Program-made: the position numbers and the translations under genes | Notes under the pieces: model-generated | Databases searched by the model: none | What the model saw: the letters and a program-made list of their open reading frames with translations, nothing else | What the model was told of the DNA's origin: nothing | Shown: positions 16,499 through 26,043 of the stretch, one piece after another | Position numbering within the stretch: position 1 is the stretch's first letter | How the letters are laid out: each line of letters begins with the position of its first letter | Source of the DNA: Clostridia bacterium | Lineage (GTDB): Bacteria; Bacillota; Clostridia; Oscillospirales; Acutalibacteraceae | Direction: 5' to 3' | Length of the DNA stretch: 64,000 nucleotides | NCBI GenBank assembly: GCA_024404145.1 | Contig: JAKSQK010000001.1 | Location: 310,001-374,000, forward strand

Positions 16499-18484
16499 AT
16501 GGATAAAAAATTATATGATTTTTTTGTGAATAAGGAACACCATAAATTAAGGCATACGGTTGACTGGAATTTAGCGCAGGAATATTCAGCCGCAAATTTA
16601 ACTCCAAAAGAGCGTATGGCTGATAGATTTGAGCGTGTTATGAAGGAAGAAAAAGCCATTATCAACGATAATGAAAAAATAGTATTTATGCGTACTGTTG
16701 CAAATCTTCCGGACTGTTTTACCGAAGATGAATGGGCGGATATAAAATCAAAGCATTATATTCACGAACTCGGATATATGTCTAACCTTTCGCCAAACTA
16801 TTACGGTACCATTGCCGAAGGACTTCTCCAAAAGAGAAAAACTGCCGATGAATACGGAAAACGCGCGATAGACAATATAATTATGCTTTCCGATAAATAT
16901 TTGGAACAGGCAAAGAAACAAGGCCGAGAAGATATAGTTGAGGTACTGACACAAGTACCCCGTTATCCTGCTCGTAATTTCCGTGAGGCATTGCAGTTTT
17001 TCAGGATAATTCATTTTGCATTATGGGCAGAAGGAAACTATCATAATACCGTTGGAAGATTTGATAAATATATTTATCCATATCTTAAAGCCGATATGGA
17101 TAAAGGTTTATATACTGCCAAAACAGCGCTTGATTTGCTTGAAGATTTCTTCCTCTCATTTAATAAGGACAGCGATATTTATGTCGGTGTTCAGCAGGGA
17201 GATAACGGTCAAAGTATGATGCTTGGCGGTCTTGATGAGAACGGAAACGAAGTTTTCAACCTACTCTCAGAACTTTGCCTTAAAGCAAGTTATAATAATA
17301 AGCTGATAGACCCGAAAATCAACCTAAGAGTTTCAAAAAACACGCCGAAAGAAAGATATACTCTTGCAAGTCATTTAACGAAGGCGGGGCTCGGTTTTCC
17401 GCAGTATTCTAATGACGATATAGTTATTCCGGCGCTCGAAAAACTCGGATATGAATATTGCGATGCAGTTAATTATACGGTTGCCGCTTGTTGGGAGTTT
17501 ATTATCCCCAATGTCGGCGCCGATGTTGCCAATATTTCTGCGCTTTCTTTCCCGAAAGCAGTTGATACGGCATTTCATAATAATCTGAAAAATTGCGAAA
17601 CTTTTGATGAATTTTTAACGGCAGTAAAACGGGAAATTAAAAATACTGCCGATAGCATCTGCGAGGGAATCAAAGACCTTTGGTTTGTTCCGTCGCCATT
17701 TATGAATGTTCTTATGGATACGGATATTTATAATGGCGGAAAATATAATAATTTCGGTATTCACGGAACGGGTATTGCAACCGCCGCCGATAGTTTGGCA
17801 GCAATTAAAAAATATGTTTACGACGATAAAACAATATCTGCGGAAGAATATATAAATGCGGTTGATACAAATTTTGAAAATTCTCCCGAACTTCTGCATA
17901 AACTTCGCTTTGAAACTCCAAAAGTCGGTAATAATGATGATAATGTTGATAGTTTTGTTGTAAAATTACTTGATACTTTTGCCGATAGTTTAGAGGGAAA
18001 AACAAATTGTCGTGGCGGAAAATTCAGAGCAGGAACAGGTAGCGCCATGTATTATTTGTGGCATGCTAACGAAATCGGCGCCTCTCCTGACGGCAGAAGA
18101 AACGGCGAACCTTTCGGAACTAATTTTTCGGTTAGTTTGTTTGCCGATATCAAAAGCCCGTTAACGGTTATAGCATCTATGTCAAAACCGCATTTTGAAA
18201 GGGCAATAAACGGCGGACCTCTAACTCTTGAATTCCATCAAAGTTTATTTACTGATGAGGAAAGCGTTGAAAAGGTAGGTATGGTCGTTAAATCGTTTAT
18301 TGATAAAGGCGGTCATCAGTTACAGCTCAACACAGTTAACAGAGAAACTATGCTTGATGCTCAAATTCATCCCGAAAATCATAAACAGCTTGTTGTTCGT
18401 ATTTGGGGTTGGAGTGCATATTTTGTTGAGCTGGATAAAGAATATCAAGACCATGTTATTGCAAGACAGGCATATACGGTTTGA
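16499..18484 (+). CDS. Glycyl-radical enzyme of the PFL/dehydratase superfamily, substrate unassigned
   Basis: The glycyl-radical loop near the C-terminus is RIWGWSAYFVELD (Gly637), where the activase makes the radical. The thiyl-forming cysteine is Cys331 in AACWEFIIPN; Glu333 two residues on matches the C-x-E arrangement of diol dehydratases, choline lyase and other eliminases, not the Cys-Cys pair of pyruvate formate-lyase. Trp replaces the usual Val between them. At 661 residues it is much shorter than the usual 780-850, and the N-terminal part looks trimmed. No microcompartment shell, aldehyde dehydrogenase or transporter adjoins it. The family is certain; the reaction is not. Confidence 0.85.
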   Translation: MDKKLYDFFVNKEHHKLRHTVDWNLAQEYSAANLTPKERMADRFERVMKEEKAIINDNEKIVFMRTVANLPDCFTEDEWADIKSKHYIHELGYMSNLSPNYYGTIAEGLLQKRKTADEYGKRAIDNIIMLSDKYLEQAKKQGREDIVEVLTQVPRYPARNFREALQFFRIIHFALWAEGNYHNTVGRFDKYIYPYLKADMDKGLYTAKTALDLLEDFFLSFNKDSDIYVGVQQGDNGQSMMLGGLDENGNEVFNLLSELCLKASYNNKLIDPKINLRVSKNTPKERYTLASHLTKAGLGFPQYSNDDIVIPALEKLGYEYCDAVNYTVAACWEFIIPNVGADVANISALSFPKAVDTAFHNNLKNCETFDEFLTAVKREIKNTADSICEGIKDLWFVPSPFMNVLMDTDIYNGGKYNNFGIHGTGIATAADSLAAIKKYVYDDKTISAEEYINAVDTNFENSPELLHKLRFETPKVGNNDDNVDSFVVKLLDTFADSLEGKTNCRGGKFRAGTGSAMYYLWHANEIGASPDGRRNGEPFGTNFSVSLFADIKSPLTVIASMSKPHFERAINGGPLTLEFHQSLFTDEESVEKVGMVVKSFIDKGGHQLQLNTVNRETMLDAQIHPENHKQLVVRIWGWSAYFVELDKEYQDHVIARQAYTV

Positions 18485-18486
18485 TT

Positions 18487-19242
18487 ATGAACGGAATAAT
18501 TTTTGATATTAAGGAAATGGCGGTTCACGACGGTCCGGGGCTCAGAACGACGGTATTCTTTAAGGGGTGCGCCTTAAAATGCCGTTGGTGCCATAATCCT
18601 GAGGGATTAAGCAAAAATTTGCAACTTATGTATAAAGAGGCACGGTGTACCCACTGTAATCTTTGCAAAAGTGAATGTAATCATACCGAATGTAAGCCCT
18701 TTGGCAGATGCCTTCATATTTGCCCCGAAAACTGCCTTGTTGTAAGTGGCAGGGAAGTATCAGCGAATAATTTGGCAGACGAGCTTAAAAAGGGCGCCGA
18801 AATCCTTGGGGAATCCTTTGGGGGATTTACTTTTTCGGGTGGCGAACCGTTTTTTCAGTATGATTTTTTAATTTCACTTATTGAAGAATTAAAAGGTTAT
18901 AATTTATGTATAGAAACAAGCGGTTATACCGAAAGCGAAAAGTTCAAAACGGTTGTTGACAAACTCGATTATGTAATTATGGATATAAAACTTGCCGACA
19001 GTAATTTGCATAATAAATACACGGGAGTTCATAACGGTATTATTATAAAGAATTTTGAAATTTTGCGAGATAGCGGTGTGCCTTTTGTTATCAGAACTCC
19101 GCTAATCCCCAATATTACCGATACCAAAGAGAATTTAGACGGTATAAAAAAGATTATCGGCGATTCACCTTGGGAAAAAATCCCGTATAATACTATGGCC
19201 GGTGCAAAATATAAAATGCTCGGAATGGAATATTCACTTTAA
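18487..19242 (+). CDS. Glycyl-radical enzyme activating protein (radical SAM)
   Basis: The activase has 251 residues from the ATG at 18487, 2 nt after the upstream stop; no clear ribosome site is seen, so translational coupling is likely. The radical-SAM cluster motif is CALKCRWC. Between it and the barrel lies a ferredoxin-like insert with eight cysteines (CTHCNLCKSEC, then CKPFGRC, HIC, ENC), enough for two extra 4Fe-4S clusters. FSGGEPFFQ binds S-adenosylmethionine. It should install the radical on Gly637 of the neighbouring enzyme. The insert type groups it with non-PFL activases. Confidence 0.9.
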   Translation: MNGIIFDIKEMAVHDGPGLRTTVFFKGCALKCRWCHNPEGLSKNLQLMYKEARCTHCNLCKSECNHTECKPFGRCLHICPENCLVVSGREVSANNLADELKKGAEILGESFGGFTFSGGEPFFQYDFLISLIEELKGYNLCIETSGYTESEKFKTVVDKLDYVIMDIKLADSNLHNKYTGVHNGIIIKNFEILRDSGVPFVIRTPLIPNITDTKENLDGIKKIIGDSPWEKIPYNTMAGAKYKMLGMEYSL

Positions 19243-19320
19243 TTTGCAGGTGTAAAATCGATATCATCTTAATCGGAGTTTTAATTACAGAAAATTTTAT
19301 ATTCAAAAAACAAAAAAACC

Positions 19321-19348
19321 TTGACAAAGATAAAATCTGTTGTATAAT
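19321..19348 (+). promoter_or_regulatory. Promoter of infC-rpmI-rplT
   Basis: TTGACA (19321-19326), 16 bp, TATAAT (19343-19348). It drives a leader of about 150 nt before infC. Confidence 0.88.
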
Positions 19349-19359
19349 AATTTAAGACA

Positions 19360-19471
19360 ATGAAGAAGAATGTTCCGTTCTCACCTGTATGATTTATAAA
19401 TCATAAGGTCAATATTCTATTATTTTAGGATTATTGTGTATAAACGCGGACATTTTTTGTCTGCGTTTTTT
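19360..19471 (+). promoter_or_regulatory. L20-type leader with attenuator upstream of infC
   Basis: The leader holds an ATGATTT/AAATCAT hairpin within an outer ACCT/AGGT pairing (about 19396-19424). It ends in a terminator: AAACGCGGACA (19442-19452) pairs with 19458-19468 (one G-U), followed by a T run to 19471. In low-GC Gram-positive bacteria L20 represses infC-rpmI-rplT through such a leader attenuator; position and shape fit, though I matched it by eye only. Confidence 0.65.
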
Positions 19472-19503
19472 ATATTTTACCATTTTTACGGAGGTGCTTT
19501 ACA

Positions 19504-20025
19504 ATCAGCAGCAAAGAATTAGCAATCAACGAAGAAATCAAAGTTAAAGAAGTCAGAGTTATCGGTAATGACGGCACTCAGCTTGGCATTATGCCAATAG
19601 AAAAAGCATTAGAAGCCGCCTATGCCGCCGATCTTGACCTTGTTAACATTTCTCCAAATGCTGTTCCGCCCGTATGCAAGATTATGGACTACGGTAAATA
19701 CCGTTTCGAACAAGCAAAAAGGGAAAAGGATGCTAAAAAAAATCAGAAGGTTATTGAAATCAAGGAAATTCGTCTTATCGGCGTTGGAATTGATGTTCAT
19801 GATTTTGAAACAAAGGGCAACCATGCAAAGAAATTTTTGCTGGCCGGCAATAAGGTTAAATTTTCAATAAGATTCAGAGGTCGAGAACTCGGCCATCCTG
19901 AAATGGGATATGAGATTATGGAAAGATTTGCCGCATATTGCAGCGAGGTTGCAACTGTTGAAAAAGCTGCTAAGATGGAAGGCCGCAACATGCTTATGTT
20001 TATGGCTCCGAAATCGGGTAAATAA
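19504..20025 (+). CDS. infC: Translation initiation factor IF-3 with AUC start codon
   Basis: The protein has 173 residues when started at ATC 19504. The first ATG (19591) would remove the conserved N-terminal domain start (KELAINEEIKVKEVRVIG...). GGAGG at 19490-19494 stands 9 nt before the ATC, and no ATG, GTG or TTG is in frame between. Rare AUU/AUC starts are known for infC, since IF-3 itself discriminates against them and so limits its own synthesis. The linker is Lys-rich and the C-domain has FKIRFRGRE-like SIRFRGRELGHPEMGYEIM. Confidence 0.93.
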   Translation: MSSKELAINEEIKVKEVRVIGNDGTQLGIMPIEKALEAAYAADLDLVNISPNAVPPVCKIMDYGKYRFEQAKREKDAKKNQKVIEIKEIRLIGVGIDVHDFETKGNHAKKFLLAGNKVKFSIRFRGRELGHPEMGYEIMERFAAYCSEVATVEKAAKMEGRNMLMFMAPKSGK

Positions 20026-20055
20026 GTATTATATTTAATTTAGGAGGACATAAAA

Positions 20056-20253
20056 ATGCCTAAGATCAAAACTCACAGTGGCGCAAAGAAGCGTTTCAAA
20101 CTCACAAAAACCGGTAAGGTTAAACGAGCTCATGCTTTTAAGTCGCACATTCTTAACAAGAAAACAACAAAGCGTAAGAGAAATCTTCGCAAAGTAGTAT
20201 GCGCCGATGCAACAAATGTTGCAAAGGTTAAGAAAATGATTCCGTATAAATAA
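20056..20253 (+). CDS. rpmI: 50S ribosomal protein L35
   Basis: A very basic protein of 65 residues with the L35 pattern [20 protein letters not shown] and a C-terminal lysine-rich half. AGGAGG precedes the ATG. It lies between infC and rplT as in nearly all bacteria. Confidence 0.97.
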   Translation: MPKIKTHSGAKKRFKLTKTGKVKRAHAFKSHILNKKTTKRKRNLRKVVCADATNVAKVKKMIPYK

Positions 20254-20286
20254 TCGGGAACAAATTAAAAGTGGAGGTTACTTAAC

Positions 20287-20646
20287 ATGGCTCGTGTCAA
20301 AGGTGCGTTAGCAACACGCAAAAGAAGAAAGAAAGTATTAAAACTTGCCAAGGGTTATTTTGGCGCTAAATCAAAACTCTTCAAAACTGCGAAAGAAGCA
20401 GTTATGAAGTCAGGTAATTATGCCTATATCGGTCGTCGTCAGAAGAAGAGAGATTTCCGTCGTTTGTGGATTACTCGTATTTCTGCCGCTGCTAAAATCA
20501 ACGGCATGAATTACTCAACTTTTATGAACGGTCTTAACAAAGCCGGAGTTGAAATCAACCGTAAGATGTTAGCTGATATTGCAGTTAACGACCCGAAGGG
20601 ATTTGCAACTCTCGTAAAGACTGCCCAAAAAGCATTAGATAAATAA
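20287..20646 (+). CDS. rplT: 50S ribosomal protein L20
   Basis: L20 (119 residues) binds 23S rRNA early in assembly and, in this operon type, also the leader m[44 protein letters not shown] and the C-terminal L-ADIAVNDP stretch are typical. GGAGG lies upstream. Confidence 0.97.
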   Translation: MARVKGALATRKRRKKVLKLAKGYFGAKSKLFKTAKEAVMKSGNYAYIGRRQKKRDFRRLWITRISAAAKINGMNYSTFMNGLNKAGVEINRKMLADIAVNDPKGFATLVKTAQKALDK

Positions 20647-20654
20647 TTACTTTT

Positions 20655-20682
20655 CGCCCGAGATATTTTCTCGGGCGACTTT
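20655..20682 (+). terminator. Terminator after rplT
   Basis: A 9-bp stem (CGCCCGAGA 20655-20663 with 20669-20677, TATTT loop) is followed by ACTTTTG. It is G/C-rich and placed 9 nt past the rplT stop. Confidence 0.82.
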
Positions 20683-20715
20683 TGATATTTATATATTATT
20701 CAAGAAGGGAAATTT

Positions 20716-21495
20716 ATGAATAATTTTAATGAAATATCGTCAAAAGATAATAGGTTGATAAAGTATGTATCAAAACTTCAAACATCCTCGAAATTCAGAT
20801 ACAGCGAGAAAAAAATTGTCGTTGAAGGTCTTAGAATTTCAAAAGATGTATTAGAAAACGGAGTCGGTTTTGATACATTGATTGTCGGAAAAAGTTTTTT
20901 CGAGCGATACAAAAATGAGGTTGCATATTTTTCGGAAAAATGTGATAACAACTATATCATACCCGATTCTCTTTTTGAAAAAATATCTGATACCGAAACT
21001 CCGCAGGGCATTATTCTTGTAACCGAAATGCCGAATTTTGAGGCACAAGCAGACAGCAAGAAAAAATATATTGCGCTTGATAATCTTCAAGACCCATCAA
21101 ATTTAGGCGCTATTGCCAGAACATGTGAAGCGCTTGGAGTCGGCGGTATTATTTTGAACAACATAAGTTGCGACCCGTTTTCTCCGAAATCTTTAAGGGC
21201 TTCCATGGGAACTCTACTTAGAATGCCTGTATTTATTACCGATAATCTGATAGAGTTTTTTAATAAAAACGGTCTAAAAAGCTATTCATGCGTTATAGAT
21301 AAAGATGCAAAAAGCATATCATCGGTCAATTTTAATATTGGCGATGTTATAATCATAGGCAACGAAGCAAACGGTATTTCCGATTTTGTTAAAAGCAATT
21401 CAACTGCAAAAATTACAATACCGATGAGCGGTACCGCAGAGTCGCTCAATGCCGCATCTGCGGCAGCAATTGCAATTTATGAATTGACAAAGTAG
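20716..21495 (+). CDS. SpoU/TrmH-family RNA 2'-O-methyltransferase
   Basis: The protein has 259 residues with an N-terminal substrate-binding domain (KIVVEGLRISKDVLENG) and a C-terminal SPOUT knot. Motif 1 is ALDNLQDPSNLGAIARTCEA, motif 2 is IIIGNEANGIS and motif 3 is IPMSGTAESLNAASAAAIAIYE. It transfers methyl from S-adenosylmethionine to a ribose in rRNA or tRNA; the target base is not readable from sequence. Genes of this type often follow rplT in Firmicutes. Confidence 0.92.
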   Translation: MNNFNEISSKDNRLIKYVSKLQTSSKFRYSEKKIVVEGLRISKDVLENGVGFDTLIVGKSFFERYKNEVAYFSEKCDNNYIIPDSLFEKISDTETPQGIILVTEMPNFEAQADSKKKYIALDNLQDPSNLGAIARTCEALGVGGIILNNISCDPFSPKSLRASMGTLLRMPVFITDNLIEFFNKNGLKSYSCVIDKDAKSISSVNFNIGDVIIIGNEANGISDFVKSNSTAKITIPMSGTAESLNAASAAAIAIYELTK

Positions 21496-21504
21496 TGATA
21501 AATT

Positions 21505-22647
21505 ATGAAAGAGTTATCAACGCCCAATTTAATAACAATTCAACATATTTTCGGCGCGGGATCTTTAAGAGCATTTAAGATATACGAAAATATTAAATCT
21601 CAAAATTTATTGAATAATGATATTAAAACAATGCTTGAAAAAATATCATTCAGCGAAGAGGTTAAAATCAAACTCCTCGCCGCCGATTATAAAATTGCCG
21701 AAAATACGATAGACCTTTGTAAAAAACATAATGTAAATATTTTAACTATCGCCGATAAGTACTATCCCGAGATTCTTAAAAATATTGATGTTCCGCCTCT
21801 CGTTTTATACTATAAAGGCGAACTTCCGAATTTTGATATATTGCCTTCAATAACAATTGTAGGTCCGAGAAAGGTATCTGATTATGGCAAAAAAGTTGCT
21901 TTTTCTCTTGGCTATCGTTTATCAAAAGCCGGTATGATAGTTGTAAGCGGCGGTGCGCTCGGTTGCGATACAGCCGCCCACGAGGGTGCTTTATCAACAA
22001 ACGGAAAAACTGTTATGGTTTTGGGTTGCGGAATAGATGCGGAATATTTAATGGAAAATAAAAAACTCCGTGATGATACAGAAAAGAACGGTTGTATTAT
22101 TTCGGAATATCCGCCTCTTGTTAAACCGACAAGGCATAGTTTCCCCATAAGAAACAGGATTATGTCCGGCTTAACGCTTGGAACCGTTATCGTTGAAGCA
22201 CCTGAAAAAAGCGGTGCGCTCATTACTGCAAGATGTGCGATGGAGCAGGGAAGAGATGTATTTGTAATTCCCGGCAGTCCGTCGCTTAAACAGTATAAAG
22301 GTTCTAATAAACTTTTAAGAGACGGCGCCAAACTGCTTATTGATTCTTCTGATATTTTTGGCGAATATATACCTCGCTTTGCCGAATATCTTGACCTTGA
22401 AAGAGCTTTCAGCAAAGAAGATGAGATAAATCATAAAAAGAATATTAAAAAAAGTTCAAATAATTTGCAAGAAACTCTTTCAAATGAAGCAAAAATAGTA
22501 TATAATTATTTAGATAGGCAAATATTTAGTATAGACGATATATCCGAATGCGGTTTGTCTTCCGATGAAATACTTTCATCGCTTACCGAACTTGAACTTG
22601 AAAATTTAATTGAACCCATCATAGGTGGGAAATACAAATTAAAATAA
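21505..22647 (+). CDS. dprA: DNA processing protein DprA
   Basis: DprA (380 residues) loads RecA on incoming single-stranded DNA. The Rossmann core has IVGPRKVSDYGKKVAFSLG, VVSGGALGCDTAAHEGAL, VMVLGCGIDAEY and SGALITARCAMEQGRDVFVIPG. A C-terminal winged helix (about 325-380, IVYNYLDRQIFSIDDISECG) is present. It is paired with topA, the standard order. Its presence alone does not prove natural competence. Confidence 0.95.
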   Translation: MKELSTPNLITIQHIFGAGSLRAFKIYENIKSQNLLNNDIKTMLEKISFSEEVKIKLLAADYKIAENTIDLCKKHNVNILTIADKYYPEILKNIDVPPLVLYYKGELPNFDILPSITIVGPRKVSDYGKKVAFSLGYRLSKAGMIVVSGGALGCDTAAHEGALSTNGKTVMVLGCGIDAEYLMENKKLRDDTEKNGCIISEYPPLVKPTRHSFPIRNRIMSGLTLGTVIVEAPEKSGALITARCAMEQGRDVFVIPGSPSLKQYKGSNKLLRDGAKLLIDSSDIFGEYIPRFAEYLDLERAFSKEDEINHKKNIKKSSNNLQETLSNEAKIVYNYLDRQIFSIDDISECGLSSDEILSSLTELELENLIEPIIGGKYKLK

Positions 22648-22658
22648 AGGAGCAATTT

Positions 22659-24755
22659 ATGTCAAAGCTTGTTATCGTTGAGTCCCCTACAAAGGTCAAG
22701 AGCATAAAGAAATATCTTGGCAGTGAATATGATGTTATGGCATCTATGGGACATATTCGTGATCTTCCGAAATCAAAGATTGGAATTGATGTAAATAACA
22801 ATTTCAAACTTGAATATATAAATATGCCGGAGAAGAAAGATTTAATAAAATCTCTTAAAGAGGCCGCTGCAAAAAGCGATAGTGTTTTTCTTGCAACCGA
22901 CCCTGATAGAGAAGGTGAAGCAATTTCCTGGCATTTAGCCCAAATCCTTTCGCTCGATTTAAGCGAAAAAAACCGAGTAACCTTCAACGAAATAACTAAA
23001 TCAGGCATAACGGCAGGGATTAAAGAGCCGAGAGCCCTTGATATTGATTTAGTTGATGCGCAACAGGCAAGAAGAACTCTCGACAGAATAGTCGGTTATA
23101 AACTTAGTCCTTTTCTTTGGAAAAAGGTTAAGAGCGGTCTTTCGGCTGGTAGAGTACAGTCGGTTGCATTAAAACTCATTGTTGACAGAGAAAGAGAAAT
23201 TGAAAAGTTCAATTCCGAAGAGTTTTGGACTATTGATGCAAAACTATTTTCGAAGAAAAGTTTTGATGCAAGACTTTACGGTTTTGCCGACGGCACTAAG
23301 CTTCAGGAAATTTCAAACGAAAAAGACGCAAAGGAAATCGTAGATAGTTTATCTGATGCGACTTATGTTGTCAGCGCTCTTAAAAAGGGAACAAGAAATA
23401 AGCAACCTGCTCCGCCGTTTATTACTTCAACGCTTCAGCAGGAAGCTTCAAGAAAGTTTAATTTTACCGGTCAAAAAACAATGCGTATAGCTCAACAACT
23501 GTATGAAGGTATAGATGTTCCGAGTTACGGTGTAACCGGTCTTATTACCTATATGCGTACCGATTCTTTAAGAATATCCGAAGAGGCAAGAGCTGCCGCA
23601 AATGATTATATAAATAAAACTTACGGAAGCAAATACTTGCCCGATAAACCGAGATACTTCAAATCTAAAAATACAGCTCAGGATGCCCACGAAGCCATAA
23701 GACCTACAATAATCGGTCTTACTCCGCAGTTTGTTAAAGATTCGCTTACAACCGACCAGTATAAACTTTATAAGCTTATATGGGAAAGATTTATTGCATC
23801 TTTGATGGCGGCTTGTGTTCAGGATACCGTTTCGGCGGATATTACTGCAAATAATTATCTTTTCAAAGCAAGTGGATATACCGTTCGCTTTGACGGATTT
23901 ACGGCACTTTATATTGAGGGTACCGACGATGAAACAACAGAAGGCGGTGCGCTTCCGCAAATATCCAAAGGCGATACTTTGAAACTCAAAAAGTTGGTGC
24001 CAAATCAGCATTTCACTCAGCCACCTGCAAGATTCACCGAGCCGACCTTAATTAAAGCCCTCGATGAAAACGGAATCGGCAGACCTTCAACCTATGCGCC
24101 GATTATTTCAAATATTCTTCAAAGAACCTATATTGAAAGAGAAAAAAAGTCGCTCAAACCGACCTCTCTCGGAGTTGTTGTATCCGACCTTATCGGTGAA
24201 CATTTCAAATCAATAGTAGATGTAAAATTCACAGCCGGATTTGAAAAGAAACTTGATAAAATTGCGGTCGGTGAGGCAGACTGGATAAAGATAATAAACG
24301 AGTTTTATTCCGACTTTGAAACTCAGTATAAAAAAGCAGAGAAATCACTTGACGGAAAACATGTTAAAATTCCCGATGAAGAAACCGATATTGTTTGCGA
24401 CAAATGTGGTAGAAAAATGGTGATTAAAAACGGCCGTTTCGGTAAATTTCTTGCTTGTCCCGGATATCCGGAATGTAAAAACACAAAACCCGTTCCGCAA
24501 GATGATATAAAACAACCTTGTCCTAAATGCGGAAGTAAACTTATTAAAAGAGTTTCCAAAAAAGGAAATAAGTTTTACGGTTGTTCTAATTATCCTAACT
24601 GTGATTTTGCTTCACCGGGACTTCCGACTGGCGACAAATGCGAAGTTTGCGGCAGCTATATCATAAGCGGTCTCAGAGGCAGAAAATATTGTATGAATTC
24701 GGAATGTGCTTCAAGAAAGAAAAACAGTAAGGGAAAAAAGTCTGATAATGAATAA
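22659..24755 (+). CDS. topA: DNA topoisomerase I
   Basis: A type IA topoisomerase of 698 residues that relaxes negative supercoils. The Toprim domain has [18 protein letters not shown] and the acidic motif [16 protein letters not shown]. The catalytic tyrosine is Tyr298 in [10 protein letters not shown]. Three C-terminal Cys4 zinc ribbons follow (CDKCGRK...CPGYPEC, CPKCGSK...CSNYPNC, CEVCGSY...CMNSEC). The gene overlaps trmFO by 8 nt. Confidence 0.97.
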   Translation: MSKLVIVESPTKVKSIKKYLGSEYDVMASMGHIRDLPKSKIGIDVNNNFKLEYINMPEKKDLIKSLKEAAAKSDSVFLATDPDREGEAISWHLAQILSLDLSEKNRVTFNEITKSGITAGIKEPRALDIDLVDAQQARRTLDRIVGYKLSPFLWKKVKSGLSAGRVQSVALKLIVDREREIEKFNSEEFWTIDAKLFSKKSFDARLYGFADGTKLQEISNEKDAKEIVDSLSDATYVVSALKKGTRNKQPAPPFITSTLQQEASRKFNFTGQKTMRIAQQLYEGIDVPSYGVTGLITYMRTDSLRISEEARAAANDYINKTYGSKYLPDKPRYFKSKNTAQDAHEAIRPTIIGLTPQFVKDSLTTDQYKLYKLIWERFIASLMAACVQDTVSADITANNYLFKASGYTVRFDGFTALYIEGTDDETTEGGALPQISKGDTLKLKKLVPNQHFTQPPARFTEPTLIKALDENGIGRPSTYAPIISNILQRTYIEREKKSLKPTSLGVVVSDLIGEHFKSIVDVKFTAGFEKKLDKIAVGEADWIKIINEFYSDFETQYKKAEKSLDGKHVKIPDEETDIVCDKCGRKMVIKNGRFGKFLACPGYPECKNTKPVPQDDIKQPCPKCGSKLIKRVSKKGNKFYGCSNYPNCDFASPGLPTGDKCEVCGSYIISGLRGRKYCMNSECASRKKNSKGKKSDNE

Positions 24756-26037
24756 TGTTGTTGTCATCGGTGCCGGTCTTGCCGGTTGCGAAGCGGCAAA
24801 TACTATTGCAAACGAAGGAATCGGTGTTGACCTTTATGAGATGAAACCCGAAAAAAAATCCCCTGCCCATAAGTCGCATAATTTTGCCGAACTTGTATGC
24901 TCAAATTCTCTCAAAGCCGAAAGAATCGACTCTGCGGCAGGTCTTCTTAAAGAAGAAATGCGAAGATTAGGTTCTTTATGCCTTGAAGCGGCGGATTTTT
25001 CGAGGGTTGAAGCCGGTGGGGCATTAGCGGTCGACCGAAATATTTTTTCCGACTATATTACCGAAAAAATAAGAAACAACCCGAAAATAAACATAATAAA
25101 TCAAACTGTGTCAAAATTACCCGAAGATAAAGTTGTTGTTGTTGCAACGGGCCCTTTAACCGATTCGTCTTTGGCGGATAATATAATGGATTATTGCAAC
25201 GCCCAAAATTTAAGTTTTTATGATGCGGCGGCACCGATTGTAACAAGCGAAAGCATTGATTTTGATATTGCTTTTTCGGCTTCGAGATATGCCGATGATA
25301 ACGGCAAAGGCGATTATGTTAATTGCCCTATGAATAAAGAAGAATACGAGATTTTTTATAACGAACTAATAACTGCTGAATCCGCAATAGTTCATAATTT
25401 TGATGTTTATGAAGGTTGTATGCCTATTGAAGTTTTGGCAAAACGGGGCATTGATTCAATTCGTTTCGGCCCGTTAAAACCCGTCGGTCTGAGGGACCCG
25501 AGAACCGGCCATAGGCCATGGGCGGTTGTTCAGCTTCGTAAAGAAAACTCAAAAGGAACTATGTATAATCTTGTCGGTTTTCAAACTAATCTCAAATTCG
25601 GTGAGCAAAAACGGGTGTTTTCCTTAATTCCCGGTCTTTCAAATGCCGATTTTGTAAGATACGGTGTTATGCACCGAAATACATTTATTAACTCCCCGAA
25701 ACTTCTTAACAAAGACCTTTCCCTTAAAAAGAATGCTAACATATTCTTTGCCGGTCAATTATCGGGAGTTGAGGGTTATATGGAGTCGGCTTCAAGCGGA
25801 ATAGTTGCCGGAAAAAATGCGATTAACCGTTTGCTTGGCAGAAAAACTTTGGTGCTTCCCGAAACTACAATGATAGGTGCGCTGATAAATTACATAACTG
25901 ATGAAACCATCTCCGATTTTCAGCCGATGGGTGCGAATTTCGGTATTTTTCCACCGCTTGAAAATCATATAAGGGACAAAAGAGAAAGATATGCGGCTTT
26001 TTCCGAGAGGTCGCTCAAATATTTTGAAGAAAGGTAA
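24748..26037 (+). CDS. trmFO: Methylenetetrahydrofolate-tRNA-(uracil-54-C5)-methyltransferase TrmFO
   Basis: The protein has 429 residues from the ATG at 24748; the upstream in-frame ATG at 24706 lies in topA and is not expected to be used. It makes ribothymidine-54 in tRNA using folate and FAD. The FAD site is [53 protein letters not shown] and [17 protein letters not shown] are diagnostic. topA-trmFO is a conserved Firmicutes pair. Confidence 0.96.
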   Translation: MNNVVVIGAGLAGCEAANTIANEGIGVDLYEMKPEKKSPAHKSHNFAELVCSNSLKAERIDSAAGLLKEEMRRLGSLCLEAADFSRVEAGGALAVDRNIFSDYITEKIRNNPKINIINQTVSKLPEDKVVVVATGPLTDSSLADNIMDYCNAQNLSFYDAAAPIVTSESIDFDIAFSASRYADDNGKGDYVNCPMNKEEYEIFYNELITAESAIVHNFDVYEGCMPIEVLAKRGIDSIRFGPLKPVGLRDPRTGHRPWAVVQLRKENSKGTMYNLVGFQTNLKFGEQKRVFSLIPGLSNADFVRYGVMHRNTFINSPKLLNKDLSLKKNANIFFAGQLSGVEGYMESASSGIVAGKNAINRLLGRKTLVLPETTMIGALINYITDETISDFQPMGANFGIFPPLENHIRDKRERYAAFSERSLKYFEER

Positions 26038-26043
26038 ACTATT

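Noticed and set aside
16499..18484. Pyruvate formate-lyase proper
   Set aside because: The active site lacks the Cys-Cys pair and instead has Cys-Trp-Glu, as in eliminases; length and activase type also differ.
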